A program made the position numbers and the translations under genes. Positions 16,455 to 25,253 of a stretch of 64,000 nt of DNA are shown piece by piece. The notes beneath the pieces were generated by a model. The model saw nothing but the letters and a program-made list of their open reading frames with translations. It was not told where the DNA came from and made no database searches. Positions within the stretch are counted from its first letter, which is position 1; the number at the start of each line of letters is the position of its first letter. Origin of the DNA: Roseateles_E sp005503085 (GTDB lineage Bacteria > Pseudomonadota > Gammaproteobacteria > Burkholderiales > Burkholderiaceae_C); assembly GCF_028462495.1 (NCBI RefSeq), contig NZ_JAQOWX010000006.1, positions 22,999 to 86,998 of the forward strand, in the 5' to 3' direction.

Positions 16455-17417
16455 TCAGCCGCGCCCCAGAAGGCGCTTGAGCCCCAGCCATTGCTGGGCC
16501 CAGCAGCCGCGCCCGTAGTCGCGCCCGCCCTCCTCGACCAGCTGGTCGCGAATGCCGGTGGGGTCATAGCGCAGCTGGAAGTCGGCGGTGCCGAACAGCT
16601 GATCCCAGACCGGCAGCAGCACCGCGAAATTGCAGCCGCCCAGCGTGCCCCGGCCGGCCGACTCATGGCCGATGCCGATCGCGTGATGGCGGCGGTGAAA
16701 GCGCGGGCTCACCAGCAGCCGCTCCAGCACCGGCCCGAACCACAGCCGCACATTGGCATGCTGCAGGCTCTCCAGCAGCTGCGACAACGCCACCAGCGCG
16801 ACGAACTGACCCGGCTCCACGCCGATGAAGCGGGCCAGCAGCACAAAGGCCGAGTCGATCAGCACATCGTCGAGCAGATGGTTGCGGTTATCGCTCCACA
16901 AGCTCATCTGGCGCTGGCTGTGGTGCAGCGCATGCAGCTGCCACCACCAGCCGAACTGATGCTGGGCGCGGTGCAGCCAGTAGTTGACGAAGTCGAACAC
17001 CAGCAGATAGAGGCAGAAGCTGACCCAGGGGATGTCGCTGACGCCGGGCCAGACCGCATCGAGCTGGAAGCTCGGCACACCGGCCATGCGCAGCGTGCCG
17101 GCCAGCGCGTCCCACAGCGGGTCGATCGCGAAGAACATCGCGACCCTGAACAGGCCCAGGCGATGGATCAAGGTGTAGATCACATCGACCCGCCGCGCCG
17201 CGCGGTCGGTCTGCGCCTCGACCGGCCGCCAACGCTCCAGCGCGCGCAGCAGGGTCAGCATCACGACGATCTGCGCCAGCCCCACCAGCAGCCAGCCGGT
17301 CGCCGCATAGCCGTCTTCCAGCAGATCGCCGAAGCCCAGCCCGAACAGCAGCGGCTGGACCCAGTGCTCGAACAGCAGCTGCTGGGCCAGCCCGAAGGTG
17401 TCGACCAGCCAGTCCAT
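16455..17417 (-). CDS. Sterol desaturase / fatty acid hydroxylase family membrane protein
   Basis: 320 residues, predicted multi-pass membrane di-iron enzyme. The three His clusters are intact: HRAQH (149-153), HALHH (162-166) and HRRHH near 225-230. They are spaced as in the bacterial fatty acid hydroxylase superfamily, which hydroxylates or desaturates lipid chains using O2. Hydrophobic stretches at about 38-58, 85-97 and 130-146 anchor the fold. Its ATG shares one base with the stop of the deacetylase gene (TGATG), so it is coupled to it. Last gene of a three-gene operon. The lipid substrate is unknown. Confidence 0.9.
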   Translation of the reverse strand: MDWLVDTFGLAQQLLFEHWVQPLLFGLGFGDLLEDGYAATGWLLVGLAQIVVMLTLLRALERWRPVEAQTDRAARRVDVIYTLIHRLGLFRVAMFFAIDPLWDALAGTLRMAGVPSFQLDAVWPGVSDIPWVSFCLYLLVFDFVNYWLHRAQHQFGWWWQLHALHHSQRQMSLWSDNRNHLLDDVLIDSAFVLLARFIGVEPGQFVALVALSQLLESLQHANVRLWFGPVLERLLVSPRFHRRHHAIGIGHESAGRGTLGGCNFAVLLPVWDQLFGTADFQLRYDPTGIRDQLVEEGGRDYGRGCWAQQWLGLKRLLGRG

Positions 17418-18214
17418 CAAGGCCTCTTGGCAGTCTGCGCCGCCATCAGCGGGGCATAGCGGGGATGCTCGCGCAGCGGCGCGAAGCAGAAGCCGCGCTG
17501 CTTGAGCCCCAGCACCAGCGGCTCCAGCACCGCCGGCGCCCAGGCCTCCTGGCGCGACCAGATGCCCAGATGGGCCAGCAGGATGTCGCCGGGCCGGATC
17601 TCGCGCAGCGCCTTGGCCAGCAGCTGCGCATTCGGATAGCGGTCGCTGGGCAGCTCGTCGCCCAGGAAACCGGCCGCGCTCCAGCCCACATGCTCGAAAC
17701 CGCAGGCCTTGGCCGCCGCCAGCAGGGCCGGCGAGGTCTTGCCGCCGGGGGCGCGGAACAGCGGCGCCATCGGCCGCCCCGTCATCTCGGCAAAGCGCCG
17801 CGCCGGCTGTTTCAACGCCTCGCAGTACTGCGCAGCCGTCAGCTCGCGCACCCGGGGCGTCTGCTGCCCGGCCACGGTACGGAAGCGAAAGCGTGCCTCG
17901 CCCTTCAGCGGCGCCAGGTCCTTCAGCCAGATGTCGTGGTCCCAGGTGTGGGAGCCGAAGTCATGACCCTCGGCGGCACGCGCGCGCCACCAGGGCGCCC
18001 ATTGCGCGTCCAGGCTGGCACCGCCGTCCAGCGTCGGCTCGTTGGCGAGGAAGAAGCTCAGCCGCAGCTCGTGCTTCTTGATCAGCGAGGCCAGCAGCGG
18101 TGCGACACCCATATGGCCGGTATCGAAAGTCAGATAGACCGGCTTCTCGCCGCTCTGGCAGGCCTGGGCCGGCAGCGCCGCCAGCAGCAGGAGCCCCAGC
18201 CATTGGATCTTCAT
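17417..18214 (-). CDS. Polysaccharide deacetylase family protein (NodB fold), exported
   Basis: 265 residues with a short signal peptide (KIQWLGLLLLAALPAQAC). It may be a lipoprotein or simply cleaved at AQA. NodB motif 1 reads TFDTGH at 29-34. The catalytic Asp31 is present, but the second Asp of the usual TFDDG, a metal ligand, is Thr. Motif 2 is SHTWDH with metal His89 and His93. Motif 3 is LFRAPGGK, and ILLAHLG ends the fold. Members remove acetyl groups from envelope or extracellular glycans. The start overlaps the preceding beta-propeller gene by four bases. Confidence 0.88.
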   Translation of the reverse strand: MKIQWLGLLLLAALPAQACQSGEKPVYLTFDTGHMGVAPLLASLIKKHELRLSFFLANEPTLDGGASLDAQWAPWWRARAAEGHDFGSHTWDHDIWLKDLAPLKGEARFRFRTVAGQQTPRVRELTAAQYCEALKQPARRFAEMTGRPMAPLFRAPGGKTSPALLAAAKACGFEHVGWSAAGFLGDELPSDRYPNAQLLAKALREIRPGDILLAHLGIWSRQEAWAPAVLEPLVLGLKQRGFCFAPLREHPRYAPLMAAQTAKRP

Positions 18215-19212
18215 TGCCGGGGCGCGTGATCCAGGGTCCAGACGCCATGCGGCGAGCGGCCCACCTTGACCTGGCGCAGCACCTGGCGACGCTCGATATC
18301 GACCAGGGTCAGCTTGCGCGCCCAGCGCGAGGTGAACAGCAGGGTCTTGCCGTCGGCCGACACATCCATATCGTCCGGCCCGCCCGGGCCGGGCAGCTCG
18401 CCGACCACGCTGAAATCGGCCAGTGCGATCTTGCTGATGGTGTTGGCCGCGCGGTTGCTGACCAGCACATGGCGGCCATCGCCCAGCGCGCGGAAGGAAT
18501 GGGCGCCCTTGCCGGTCACGATGCGGCGCACCAGCTGCGGCTGAGGGCCGCTGACCTTGTAGACCTCGACCAGCATATCGCCGGTCAGCGCTACCAGCAG
18601 GTGCTTGTCGTCCGGCGTCAGATAGACATCGGCCGGCATCTTGCCGACCTTGATCTTCCAGCGCGGCGTCTGCGTCGCCAGGTCGATGGCCAGCAGCTCG
18701 TCGCTGCCCTGCAGGCTCACATAGACCACGCGGCTGCGGCTGTCGATAGCGAGATGGCTGGGGATCTTAGGCGCCTCGATGCGCTTGACCAGCTGCAGCG
18801 GCGCCGCCGCATTGCTCGGCAGCCAGCGGTACAGCGCCACATGGTCGAGCCGGTTCGCGGTCGTGACCAGCCACTTCATGTCCGGCGAGAAACGCAGGTG
18901 GTAGGGGTCGGGAATGTCGCGCAGCACACGCTGCACCTCGGCCGTACGCGGGTCGACAAAGGTCAGCGAATCGCCCAGCGCATTGGCCACCACCAGGGAC
19001 TTCTCGTCCGGGCTCAGATAGAGATGATGCGGCTCCTTGCCGGTGGGGATGCGCTTGATCTGGGTGAAGCTGACCGGGTCGATCACGCTGATGTCCGCGT
19101 CCAGCGAATTGAGCACAAAGATCGGCTTGCTGCCGGTGCTGGCCTGCACCCCGGCAGCCATGAGCACAAGCATCAAGGCGGCCGCAGCGCGCGGCCAGAA
19201 AGGGGTTCGCAT
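18211..19212 (-). CDS. Exported beta-propeller protein (YncE/cytochrome D1-like)
   Basis: 333 residues with a signal peptide (PRAAAALMLVLMAAGVQAS) and repeated blades of about 42 residues. Each blade has a strand motif such as VLNSLDADISVIDP, LVVANALGDSLTFVDP or VVYVSLQGSDELLAIDL, matching seven-bladed YncE-type propellers. There is no CxxCH haem motif, so it is not an electron carrier by itself. YncE proteins bind other macromolecules or small ligands in the periplasm. First gene of the operon with the deacetylase (ATGA overlap) and the fatty acid hydroxylase. The start at 19212 is preferred because the signal peptide follows directly. Confidence 0.85.
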   Translation of the reverse strand: MRTPFWPRAAAALMLVLMAAGVQASTGSKPIFVLNSLDADISVIDPVSFTQIKRIPTGKEPHHLYLSPDEKSLVVANALGDSLTFVDPRTAEVQRVLRDIPDPYHLRFSPDMKWLVTTANRLDHVALYRWLPSNAAAPLQLVKRIEAPKIPSHLAIDSRSRVVYVSLQGSDELLAIDLATQTPRWKIKVGKMPADVYLTPDDKHLLVALTGDMLVEVYKVSGPQPQLVRRIVTGKGAHSFRALGDGRHVLVSNRAANTISKIALADFSVVGELPGPGGPDDMDVSADGKTLLFTSRWARKLTLVDIERRQVLRQVKVGRSPHGVWTLDHAPRQ

Positions 19213-19241
19213 CGAGAGTCCTTGGATAGCGTTCGCCCGCA

Positions 19242-19277
19242 GCCGAAAAAACAAAAGGCAGTGCGAGCACTGCCTTG
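19242..19277 (-). terminator. Rho-independent terminator of the AIM24-family gene
   Basis: Nine-base stem AAGGCAGTG / CACTGCCTT with a four-base loop. On the minus strand it is followed by a T-rich run (TTTTGTTTTTT). It lies 25 bases after the AIM24 gene and just before the beta-propeller operon. Confidence 0.9.
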
Positions 19278-19301
19278 AGTGTAGGACCGGGAAACGAAGG
19301 C

Positions 19302-20114
19302 TTATTCGTCGTCACCACCCAAAAGACCGCCCAATAGACCGGCTCCAGCCACGCCGGTCAGCAAGGACCCTTCCTCACGGCGACCGCCGTTCTGCGGCGC
19401 GGCAGCGAAGATGCGCGAGGCCAGGCGCGAGAAGGGCAGGCTTTGCAGCCAGACCTCGCCGGGGCCGCTGAGCTTGGCCAGGAACAGGCCCTCGCCACCG
19501 AACAGCGCCGTCTTGATCTTGCCGACGTACTGGATCTCGAAGTTGACGCTGGGTGTGTAGGCCACGACGCAGCCGGTGTCCACCATCAGGGTCTGGCCCG
19601 GCGCCAGCGTACGGCGCAGGCAGGTGCCGCCAGCATGGACAAAGGCCAGGCCGTCGCCCTCGAGCTTCTGCATGATGAAGCCCTCGCCGCCGAAAAAGCC
19701 GGTGCTGAGTTTTTGCTGGATCGCGATGCCCAGCGAGACGCCGCGCGCCGCGCACAGAAAGGCGTCCTTCTGGCAGATCAGCGTGCCGCCCATCTTGCTC
19801 AGATCCATCGGCAGGATCTTGCCCGGATAGGGGGCGGCAAAGGCGACGCGCTGCTTGGCGCCGGCGTTGTTGGTGTAGATGGTGGTGAACAGCGAGTCGC
19901 CGGTCACCAGGCGCTTGCCGGCGCCCAGCAGCTTGCCGAAGAAACCGCCCTGCTGGGCGGAGCCGTCGCCGAACACCGTGTCCATCGCGATGCCGGCGTC
20001 CATGAACATCATGCTGCCGGCCTCACCGATCGCGGCCTCGCCCGGGTCGAGCTCGACCTCGACGAACTGCATCTCGCTGCCCTTGATCTCGTAATCCACC
20101 ACATCCATTGCCAT
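19302..20114 (-). CDS. AIM24 / TIGR00266 family protein
   Basis: 270 residues, predicted cytosolic beta-rich protein. Family features are YEIKGSEMQFVEVELDPGEAAIGEAGSMMFMD at the start (a Gly-Glu-Ala-Gly-rich pattern) and duplicated GGEGFIMQKLEG / GGEGLFLAKLSG hairpins. A Gly-rich end (GVAGAGLLGGLLGG) closes it. Relatives include yeast Aim24; in bacteria the role is not established. The ATG at 20114 has AGGAG six bases upstream. It is divergent from the IclR regulator with only 70 bases between starts, and ends at a clear terminator, so it is monocistronic. Confidence 0.88.
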   Translation of the reverse strand: MAMDVVDYEIKGSEMQFVEVELDPGEAAIGEAGSMMFMDAGIAMDTVFGDGSAQQGGFFGKLLGAGKRLVTGDSLFTTIYTNNAGAKQRVAFAAPYPGKILPMDLSKMGGTLICQKDAFLCAARGVSLGIAIQQKLSTGFFGGEGFIMQKLEGDGLAFVHAGGTCLRRTLAPGQTLMVDTGCVVAYTPSVNFEIQYVGKIKTALFGGEGLFLAKLSGPGEVWLQSLPFSRLASRIFAAAPQNGGRREEGSLLTGVAGAGLLGGLLGGDDE

Positions 20115-20184
20115 TGCCAACTCCTGAAAACAGAACAAAACGGGCGAGATCGTAACCAAACTTGCCATGCCTATACTGCGCCCC

Positions 20185-20991
20185 ATGACGGAAGCCCCCA
20201 CCGCCGCCGCCTTGCCGGACCTCAAGCCCGGCGACAGCTATGTGCAATCCTTCGCCCGCGGACTGTCTGTGATCCGCGCCTTCAGCGCCGAGGCACCGCG
20301 CCAGACCCTCACCGAGGTGGCCAAGCGCTGCGGCCTGACCCGCGCCGGCGCGCGCCGCATCCTGCTGACCCTGGAGACCCTGGGCTATGTGCGCAGCGAC
20401 GGCCGCCTGTTTTCGCTGACGCCCAAGATCCTCGACCTGGGCTTTGCCTATCTGTCCTCGCAGCCGCTGTGGCAGTTTGCCGAGCCGGTGATGCAGAACC
20501 TGGTGGCCGATCTGAAGGAAAGCTGCTCGGCCGCCGTGCTGGAGGGTCAGGACATCGTCTATGTGCTGCGGGTGCCGGCGCGCAAGATCATGAGCATCAA
20601 TCTGGGCCTGGGCAGCCGGCTGCCGGCCTGGTGCACCTCGATGGGGCGGGTGTTGCTGGCCTCGATGAGCGCCGAGGATCTCGAGGCGCATCTGAGCGGC
20701 GTGCAGCTGCAGGCCCATACCGGCCGCACCGTGATGCATCTGGACGAGTTGCGCGAGCGCATCGCCGCCGCGCGCGAACAGGGCTGGTGTCTGGTGAATC
20801 AGGAACTCGAAGAAGGCCTGGTGTCGCTGGCCGCGCCCATCGTCGACCGCAGCGGCCGCGCCATCGCGGCGCTCAACGTCAGCGGCCAGGTCAACCGCAC
20901 GCCGCCCGACACCATGCTGGCGAGCTGCCTGCCCCGGCTGCTGGAGGCGGCGCAGGGGATTTCGAGGTTGTTGCAGTTGCGGGCGGGGTGA
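20185..20991 (+). CDS. IclR family transcriptional regulator, PcaR/PobR/PcaU subgroup
   Basis: 268 residues: winged helix-turn-helix at about 20-80 (TLTEVAKRCGLTRAGARRILLTLETLGYV) and an IclR effector domain. The SYVQSFARGLSVIRAF opening and LSSQPLWQFAEPVMQNLV are typical of the aromatic-acid subgroup (PcaR, PcaU, PobR). That subgroup responds to protocatechuate, 4-hydroxybenzoate or beta-ketoadipate. It is a good candidate to control pobA-pcaHG 17 kb away. An in-frame ATG at 20167 would add six residues; 20185 gives the usual N-terminus, and neither has a clear ribosome site. Confidence 0.88.
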   Translation: MTEAPTAAALPDLKPGDSYVQSFARGLSVIRAFSAEAPRQTLTEVAKRCGLTRAGARRILLTLETLGYVRSDGRLFSLTPKILDLGFAYLSSQPLWQFAEPVMQNLVADLKESCSAAVLEGQDIVYVLRVPARKIMSINLGLGSRLPAWCTSMGRVLLASMSAEDLEAHLSGVQLQAHTGRTVMHLDELRERIAAAREQGWCLVNQELEEGLVSLAAPIVDRSGRAIAALNVSGQVNRTPPDTMLASCLPRLLEAAQGISRLLQLRAG

Positions 20992-20998
20992 TTTCCCC

Positions 20999-21060
20999 GG
21001 CCGAGCCGCGCGAGACGCGGCTCGGCGTTCGATGGGCGTCGCCGAGTCCTCAGGACTCGG
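20999..21060. terminator. Tandem hairpins between convergent iclR and phaB genes
   Basis: First hairpin: CCGAGCCGCG (21001-21010) pairs with CGCGGCTCGG (21016-21025). Second hairpin: CCGAGTC (21042-21048) pairs with GACTCGG (21054-21060). Both share the CCGAG/CTCGG ends but neither has a T run. They sit where both convergent transcripts should stop; termination is inferred. Confidence 0.45.
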
Positions 21061-21072
21061 CTTGGTCCCATC

Positions 21073-21813
21073 TCACCCCATATGCAATCCACCGTTGCAG
21101 CTGAAGTCGGCACCGGTGGTGAAACCGGAGTCTTCGCCAGCCAGCCAGGCGACGATGGCGGCAATTTCTTCCGGCGTGCCCAGGCGCTTGATCGGAATCG
21201 TCGCGACGATCTTCTCCAGCACCTCGGGCTTGATGGCCTTGACCATATCGGTGCCGATATAGCCCGGGCTGACGGTGTTGACCGTCACGCCCTTGCTGGC
21301 CACTTCCTGCGCCAGTGCCATCGTGAAGCCGTGCATGCCGGCCTTGGCCGCCGAGTAGTTGGTCTGGCCGAACTGGCCCTTCTCGCCGTTGACCGAGGAG
21401 ATATTGATGATGCGGCCCCAGCCCTTGTCCAGCATGCCCTCGATCACCTGCTTGGTGACATTGAACATGCTGTCCAGATTGGTGTTCATCACCGCGTCCC
21501 AATCGGCCTTGCTCATCTTGCGGAACATGCCGTCGCGGGTGATGCCCGCGTTGTTGACCAGCACATCGACCGTGCCGTGCTCGGCCTTGACCTTGTCGAA
21601 GGCGGCGACCGTGGAATCCCAGTCACCGACATTGCCGACCGAGGCATAGAACTTGTAGCCCAGCGCGGCCTGCTCGGTCAGCCATTTGTCGTAATCCCGG
21701 CTCGGGCCGCAACCGGCGATCACGGTAAAGCCTTCCTTGTGAAGGCGCTGGCACATCGCGGTGCCGATGCCACCCATGCCGCCGGTCACGTAGGCCACTT
21801 TTTTATCGCTCAT
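21073..21813 (-). CDS. phaB: Acetoacetyl-CoA reductase
   Basis: NADPH-dependent short-chain dehydrogenase that reduces acetoacetyl-CoA to (R)-3-hydroxybutyryl-CoA for polyhydroxybutyrate. 246 residues, as in Cupriavidus PhaB. Cofactor motif TGGMGGIGTA, NNAGITRDGMF, catalytic Ser in NISSVNGEKGQFGQ and Tyr/Lys in NYSAAKAGMHGF; the NVGDWDS and PGYIGTDMV segments are typical of PhaB. ATG at 21813 follows AAGGAG; the longer frame simply includes the ribosome site. Last gene of phaC-phaA-phaB, 134 bases after phaA. Confidence 0.96.
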   Translation of the reverse strand: MSDKKVAYVTGGMGGIGTAMCQRLHKEGFTVIAGCGPSRDYDKWLTEQAALGYKFYASVGNVGDWDSTVAAFDKVKAEHGTVDVLVNNAGITRDGMFRKMSKADWDAVMNTNLDSMFNVTKQVIEGMLDKGWGRIINISSVNGEKGQFGQTNYSAAKAGMHGFTMALAQEVASKGVTVNTVSPGYIGTDMVKAIKPEVLEKIVATIPIKRLGTPEEIAAIVAWLAGEDSGFTTGADFSCNGGLHMG

Positions 21814-21947
21814 ATGAATCTCCTTCACGCCTTCCTTCGGCGCCGCGTCCTACGCGCCCGGAAAGGCCTTGTCTCTGCTTCGAAGAAGACGCGTCCCTAG
21901 GCTCCGCCAAGCCCCGTCCAGGGTCAAGCGGGTTCGCCCTTACTCAT

Positions 21948-23129
21948 TCAGCGCTCGACGGTCAGCGCCACACCCATGCCGCCGCCGATGCACAGCGAGG
22001 CGATGCCTTTCTTCGCATCGCGCCGCTGCATCTCGTGCAGCAAGGTCACCAGGATGCGGGCGCCGGAGGCGCCGATCGGATGGCCCAGCGCGATCGCACC
22101 GCCGTTGACATTGACCTTGCCGGTGTCCCAGCCCATCTCCTGATGAACGGCGCAGGCCTGGGCCGCGAAGGCCTCGTTGATCTCCAGCAGGTCCAGGTCC
22201 TGCGGCTTCCAGCCGGCGCGGGCCAGCGCCTTCTGCGCGGCCGGCACCGGGCCCATGCCCATCACGGCCGGGTCCAGACCGGCGCTGGCATAGGAGGCGA
22301 TGCGGGCCAGCGGGGTCAGGCCCAGCGCGGCAGCCTTCTTGGCACTCATGATCACCAGGCCGGCGGCGCCGTCGTTCAGGCCCGAGGCATTGCCGGCGGT
22401 CACGCTGCCGGCCTTGTCGAAGGCGGGGCGCAGGCCGGCCAGCGCTTCGGCATTGCTCTTGCGGTTGATGAACTCGTCGGCGTCGAACACCAGTGCATCG
22501 CCCTTCTTCTGCGGAATCAGCACCGGCACGATCTCGTCCTTGAAGCGGCCGGCGTCCTGCGCGGCGGCGGCCTTCTGCTGCGAGCCCAGCGCCAGCGCGT
22601 CCTGCTGCTCGCGGCTGATGCCGTGGGCCTTGGCGACGTTCTCGGCCGTGATGCCCATGTGGTACTGGTTGTAGACGTCCCACAGGCCGTCGACGATCAT
22701 GGTGTCGATCAGCTTCCAGTCACCCATGCGCTGGCCCTCGCGCGAGCCGGGCAGCACATGCGGCGCCAGGCTCATGCTCTCCTGGCCACCGGCGATGACG
22801 ATCTCGCTGTCGCCATCACGGATCGCCTGCGCGGCCAGCATCACGGCCTTCAGGCCCGAGCCGCAGACCTTGTTGATCGTGAAGGCCGGCACGCCGTGCG
22901 GCAGGCCGGCCTTGATGACGGTCTGGCGCGCGGGGTTCTGGCCCGAGCCGGCGGTCAGCACCTGGCCCAGGATCAGCTCGCTGATCTGGCCGGCCTCCAG
23001 CTTGGCGCGGCGCAGCAGGTCCTTGACCACCGCCGCACCCAGATCCGGCGCCGCGGTCTTGGCCAGGCTGCCGCCGAACTTGCCGATGGCGGTACGGGCC
23101 GCGGCGACGATCACGATGTCTTCAGTCAT
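21948..23129 (-). CDS. phaA: Acetyl-CoA acetyltransferase (beta-ketothiolase)
   Basis: Condenses two acetyl-CoA to acetoacetyl-CoA, the first step of PHB synthesis. 393 residues, standard length. The acyl-accepting Cys lies in NKVCGSGLKAVML near 88, the catalytic His in GGAIALGHPIGASG, and the second Cys in CIGGGMGVAL; NEAFAAQACAV is also conserved. ATG at 23129 is preceded by GGAGAAGACA. It lies 40 bases after phaC, so the two are co-transcribed. The product could equally serve fatty acid or aromatic (beta-ketoadipyl-like) metabolism, but the context favours PHB. Confidence 0.95.
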   Translation of the reverse strand: MTEDIVIVAAARTAIGKFGGSLAKTAAPDLGAAVVKDLLRRAKLEAGQISELILGQVLTAGSGQNPARQTVIKAGLPHGVPAFTINKVCGSGLKAVMLAAQAIRDGDSEIVIAGGQESMSLAPHVLPGSREGQRMGDWKLIDTMIVDGLWDVYNQYHMGITAENVAKAHGISREQQDALALGSQQKAAAAQDAGRFKDEIVPVLIPQKKGDALVFDADEFINRKSNAEALAGLRPAFDKAGSVTAGNASGLNDGAAGLVIMSAKKAAALGLTPLARIASYASAGLDPAVMGMGPVPAAQKALARAGWKPQDLDLLEINEAFAAQACAVHQEMGWDTGKVNVNGGAIALGHPIGASGARILVTLLHEMQRRDAKKGIASLCIGGGMGVALTVER

Positions 23130-23169
23130 TGTCTTCTCCGGTGAAAGTGAGGATGAGGCCTGTGTTCGA

Positions 23170-24867
23170 TCAGGCTTTTTGTTTGACGTAGCGGCCGGGC
23201 GCCGGCTCGATGGCCTTGTAGCCCTTGCCGCCGGGGGTCTTGGGCGCGGCCTTCTTGGCGCCGGCATGGCCGGCCAGCCAGGCCGCCCAGTCGGGCCACC
23301 AGCTGCCGGCATGCTCGACCGCCGTCTCCATCCACTGCTCGGCAGTGGCCGGCAGGGCCGCTGTCTTGCCTATCCAGTGGCTGCGCTTTTTCTTGGCCGG
23401 CGGGTTGATCACACCGGCGATATGGCCCGAAGCGCCCAGCACGAAGCGCTTCTTGCCCTTGAGCACCTGGGTGCTGCGGTAGGCGCTGTCCCAGGGCACG
23501 ATATGGTCCTCGCGCGAGCCGTAGATATAGACCGGCGCCTCGATCAGGCCGAGGTCCAGCTTTTCGCCGCAGACGCTCAGCCGGCCCGGAATGCGCAGCT
23601 CGTTTTGCAGATAGGTGTGGCGCAGATACCAGCAATACATCGGGCCGGGCAGATTGGTCGAGTCGCCGTTCCAGTACAGCAGATCAAAGGGCGGCGGCGC
23701 CTCGCCCTTCAGGTAGTTGCCCACCACATAGTTCCAGACCAGGTCGTTGGGGCGCAGAAAGCTGAAGGTGGTGGCCAGCTCCTGACCCTTCAGCAGCCCC
23801 GGGCCCTTGGGTGAGGCCGGGCCTATGGTCATCTCGCGCAGCTGCACCGAGCCCTCGTCGACAAACAGATCAAGGATGCCGTTGCTGGAAAAGTCGATCA
23901 AGGTAGTCAGCAGGGTCACGCTGGCCGCCGGCTGCTCGCCGCGGGCGGCCAGCACCGCCAGCGCGGTCGACAAAATCGTGCCGCCGACACAGAAGCCCAG
24001 CGTATCGGTGGTCTCGGCGCCGCTGATCTCCTGCACCACCGAGATCGCCTTGATCGCAGCCTGCTCGATATAGTCGTCCCAGGTCCAGCTCTTGCAACTC
24101 TCGTCTGGGTTGCGCCAGCTGACCACGAAAACCCGATGGCCCTGCTCCACCGCATAGCGGATCAGCGAGTTCTCGGGTTGCAGATCGAGGATGTAGTACT
24201 TGTTGATGCAGGGCGGCACCATCAGGAGCGGTCGCTCGAACACCTGGGCCGTCAGCGGCTTGTATTCCAGCAGCTGGAAGAACTCGTTCTCGAACACCAC
24301 GCTGCCCTCACTGGTGGCCACATTGCGGCCCACCTCGAAGGCGCTCTCGTCGGTCTGCGACAGGTGGCCGCGCTGCACATCCCCCCACAGCTGCTGCATG
24401 CCCTTGGCGATACTCTCGCCCTTGCTGTCCAGCGCCAGGCGCAGCGCCTCGGGATTGAGCGCCAGATAGTTGCTGGGCGAGGCGGCGTCCACCCATTGCT
24501 GGACGGCGAAGCGGATGCGCGCCTTGGTCTTCTCGTCACCCTCGACCTTGTCGGCCATCTGCTGCAAGGTGCGGGCGTTCAGCAGATAAAGCTGGGCGAC
24601 GAAGCTGCCGGCCGGGTTGGCGCTCCAGGCCTCGCCAGCAAAGCGCCGGTCCGCCGGTGCGGGCAGCTTGGCGCCGTGCAGCGAGGCGTTCCAGAGCTCG
24701 GTGGCCTGCTTCAGATAGTCGGCCTGCAGACCACTGAGGGCCTCCATCGGGATCTGCAGACCCGCCACCGTCTTCCACATCTCGCCGAGGCCGGCCGCCA
24801 TATCGGCAGGGGCGAAGGCATTGACATCCGGGCCTGGGGCCTCGGCAGGGCTGGGCTTGCGCTTCAT
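23170..24867 (-). CDS. phaC: Class I poly(3-hydroxyalkanoate) synthase
   Basis: Polymerises (R)-3-hydroxyacyl-CoA into storage granules. 565 residues. Catalytic triad: Cys293 in the lipase-like box GFCVGG, Asp in SREDHIVPWDS, and His in GASGHIAGVINPP. The N-terminal domain with DRRFAGEAWSANP and the conserved FENEFFQLLEYKP are class I features. ATG at 24867 has AGGAG upstream. First gene of phaCAB; the 113-base gap to the divergent small gene at 24981 contains a perfect TTGACA on the minus strand (24954-24959), but no good -10 at normal spacing. No phaR or phasin gene is adjacent. Confidence 0.97.
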   Translation of the reverse strand: MKRKPSPAEAPGPDVNAFAPADMAAGLGEMWKTVAGLQIPMEALSGLQADYLKQATELWNASLHGAKLPAPADRRFAGEAWSANPAGSFVAQLYLLNARTLQQMADKVEGDEKTKARIRFAVQQWVDAASPSNYLALNPEALRLALDSKGESIAKGMQQLWGDVQRGHLSQTDESAFEVGRNVATSEGSVVFENEFFQLLEYKPLTAQVFERPLLMVPPCINKYYILDLQPENSLIRYAVEQGHRVFVVSWRNPDESCKSWTWDDYIEQAAIKAISVVQEISGAETTDTLGFCVGGTILSTALAVLAARGEQPAASVTLLTTLIDFSSNGILDLFVDEGSVQLREMTIGPASPKGPGLLKGQELATTFSFLRPNDLVWNYVVGNYLKGEAPPPFDLLYWNGDSTNLPGPMYCWYLRHTYLQNELRIPGRLSVCGEKLDLGLIEAPVYIYGSREDHIVPWDSAYRSTQVLKGKKRFVLGASGHIAGVINPPAKKKRSHWIGKTAALPATAEQWMETAVEHAGSWWPDWAAWLAGHAGAKKAAPKTPGGKGYKAIEPAPGRYVKQKA

Positions 24868-24980
24868 GTGTCTCCTCTGGGGCCGGAGTGGCCCTGTTCG
24901 TCTCGACTCAGGCAAGAAGCTTGCCACAGCCGGGCGTACCCATGTTGTACCCTTGTCAACTTACCTTCTGATGACTTGCC

Positions 24981-25253
24981 ATGTATCTGGTTGCAATCGC
25001 CTGGCTCTATGTTGCGTTGATGATGGCCCTGGCCGAGGCCACCAGCAGCCAGGGCACGGTGCTGGGTGCCATCGTCACCTTTGTGCTCTACGGCGCACTG
25101 CCGATCAGCATCGTGATGTATCTGCTGGGCACGCCGGCAAGGCGCGCGGCGCGGCGCCGGGCCGAGGCCGCCGAGCCCCCCTCAGCCGAGCAGCCGGATC
25201 ACGGCGGCCATGCGACCGTCGAGCCGGCTGCGGCGGAAGGAGAAAAACCGTGA
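24981..25253 (+). CDS. Small conserved-type membrane protein
   Basis: 90 residues with two predicted membrane helices (YLVAIAWLYVALMMALAEA and GAIVTFVLYGALPISIVMYLLG), an Arg-rich stretch, and an Ala/Glu/Pro-rich tail. I do not recognise a named family; proteins of this shape occur next to pgeF or pha genes in related genomes as far as I recall. It is divergent from phaC. Its last 72 bases overlap the convergent pgeF gene in another frame, so the C-terminal tail may not be under strong selection. Confidence 0.6.
   Translation: MYLVAIAWLYVALMMALAEATSSQGTVLGAIVTFVLYGALPISIVMYLLGTPARRAARRRAEAAEPPSAEQPDHGGHATVEPAAAEGEKP

Noticed and set aside
24954..24980. A full sigma-70 promoter for phaC based on a perfect TTGACA.
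   Set aside because: The spacing of 15-18 bases downstream gives no acceptable -10 hexamer, so only the -35-like match is recorded in the phaC entry.
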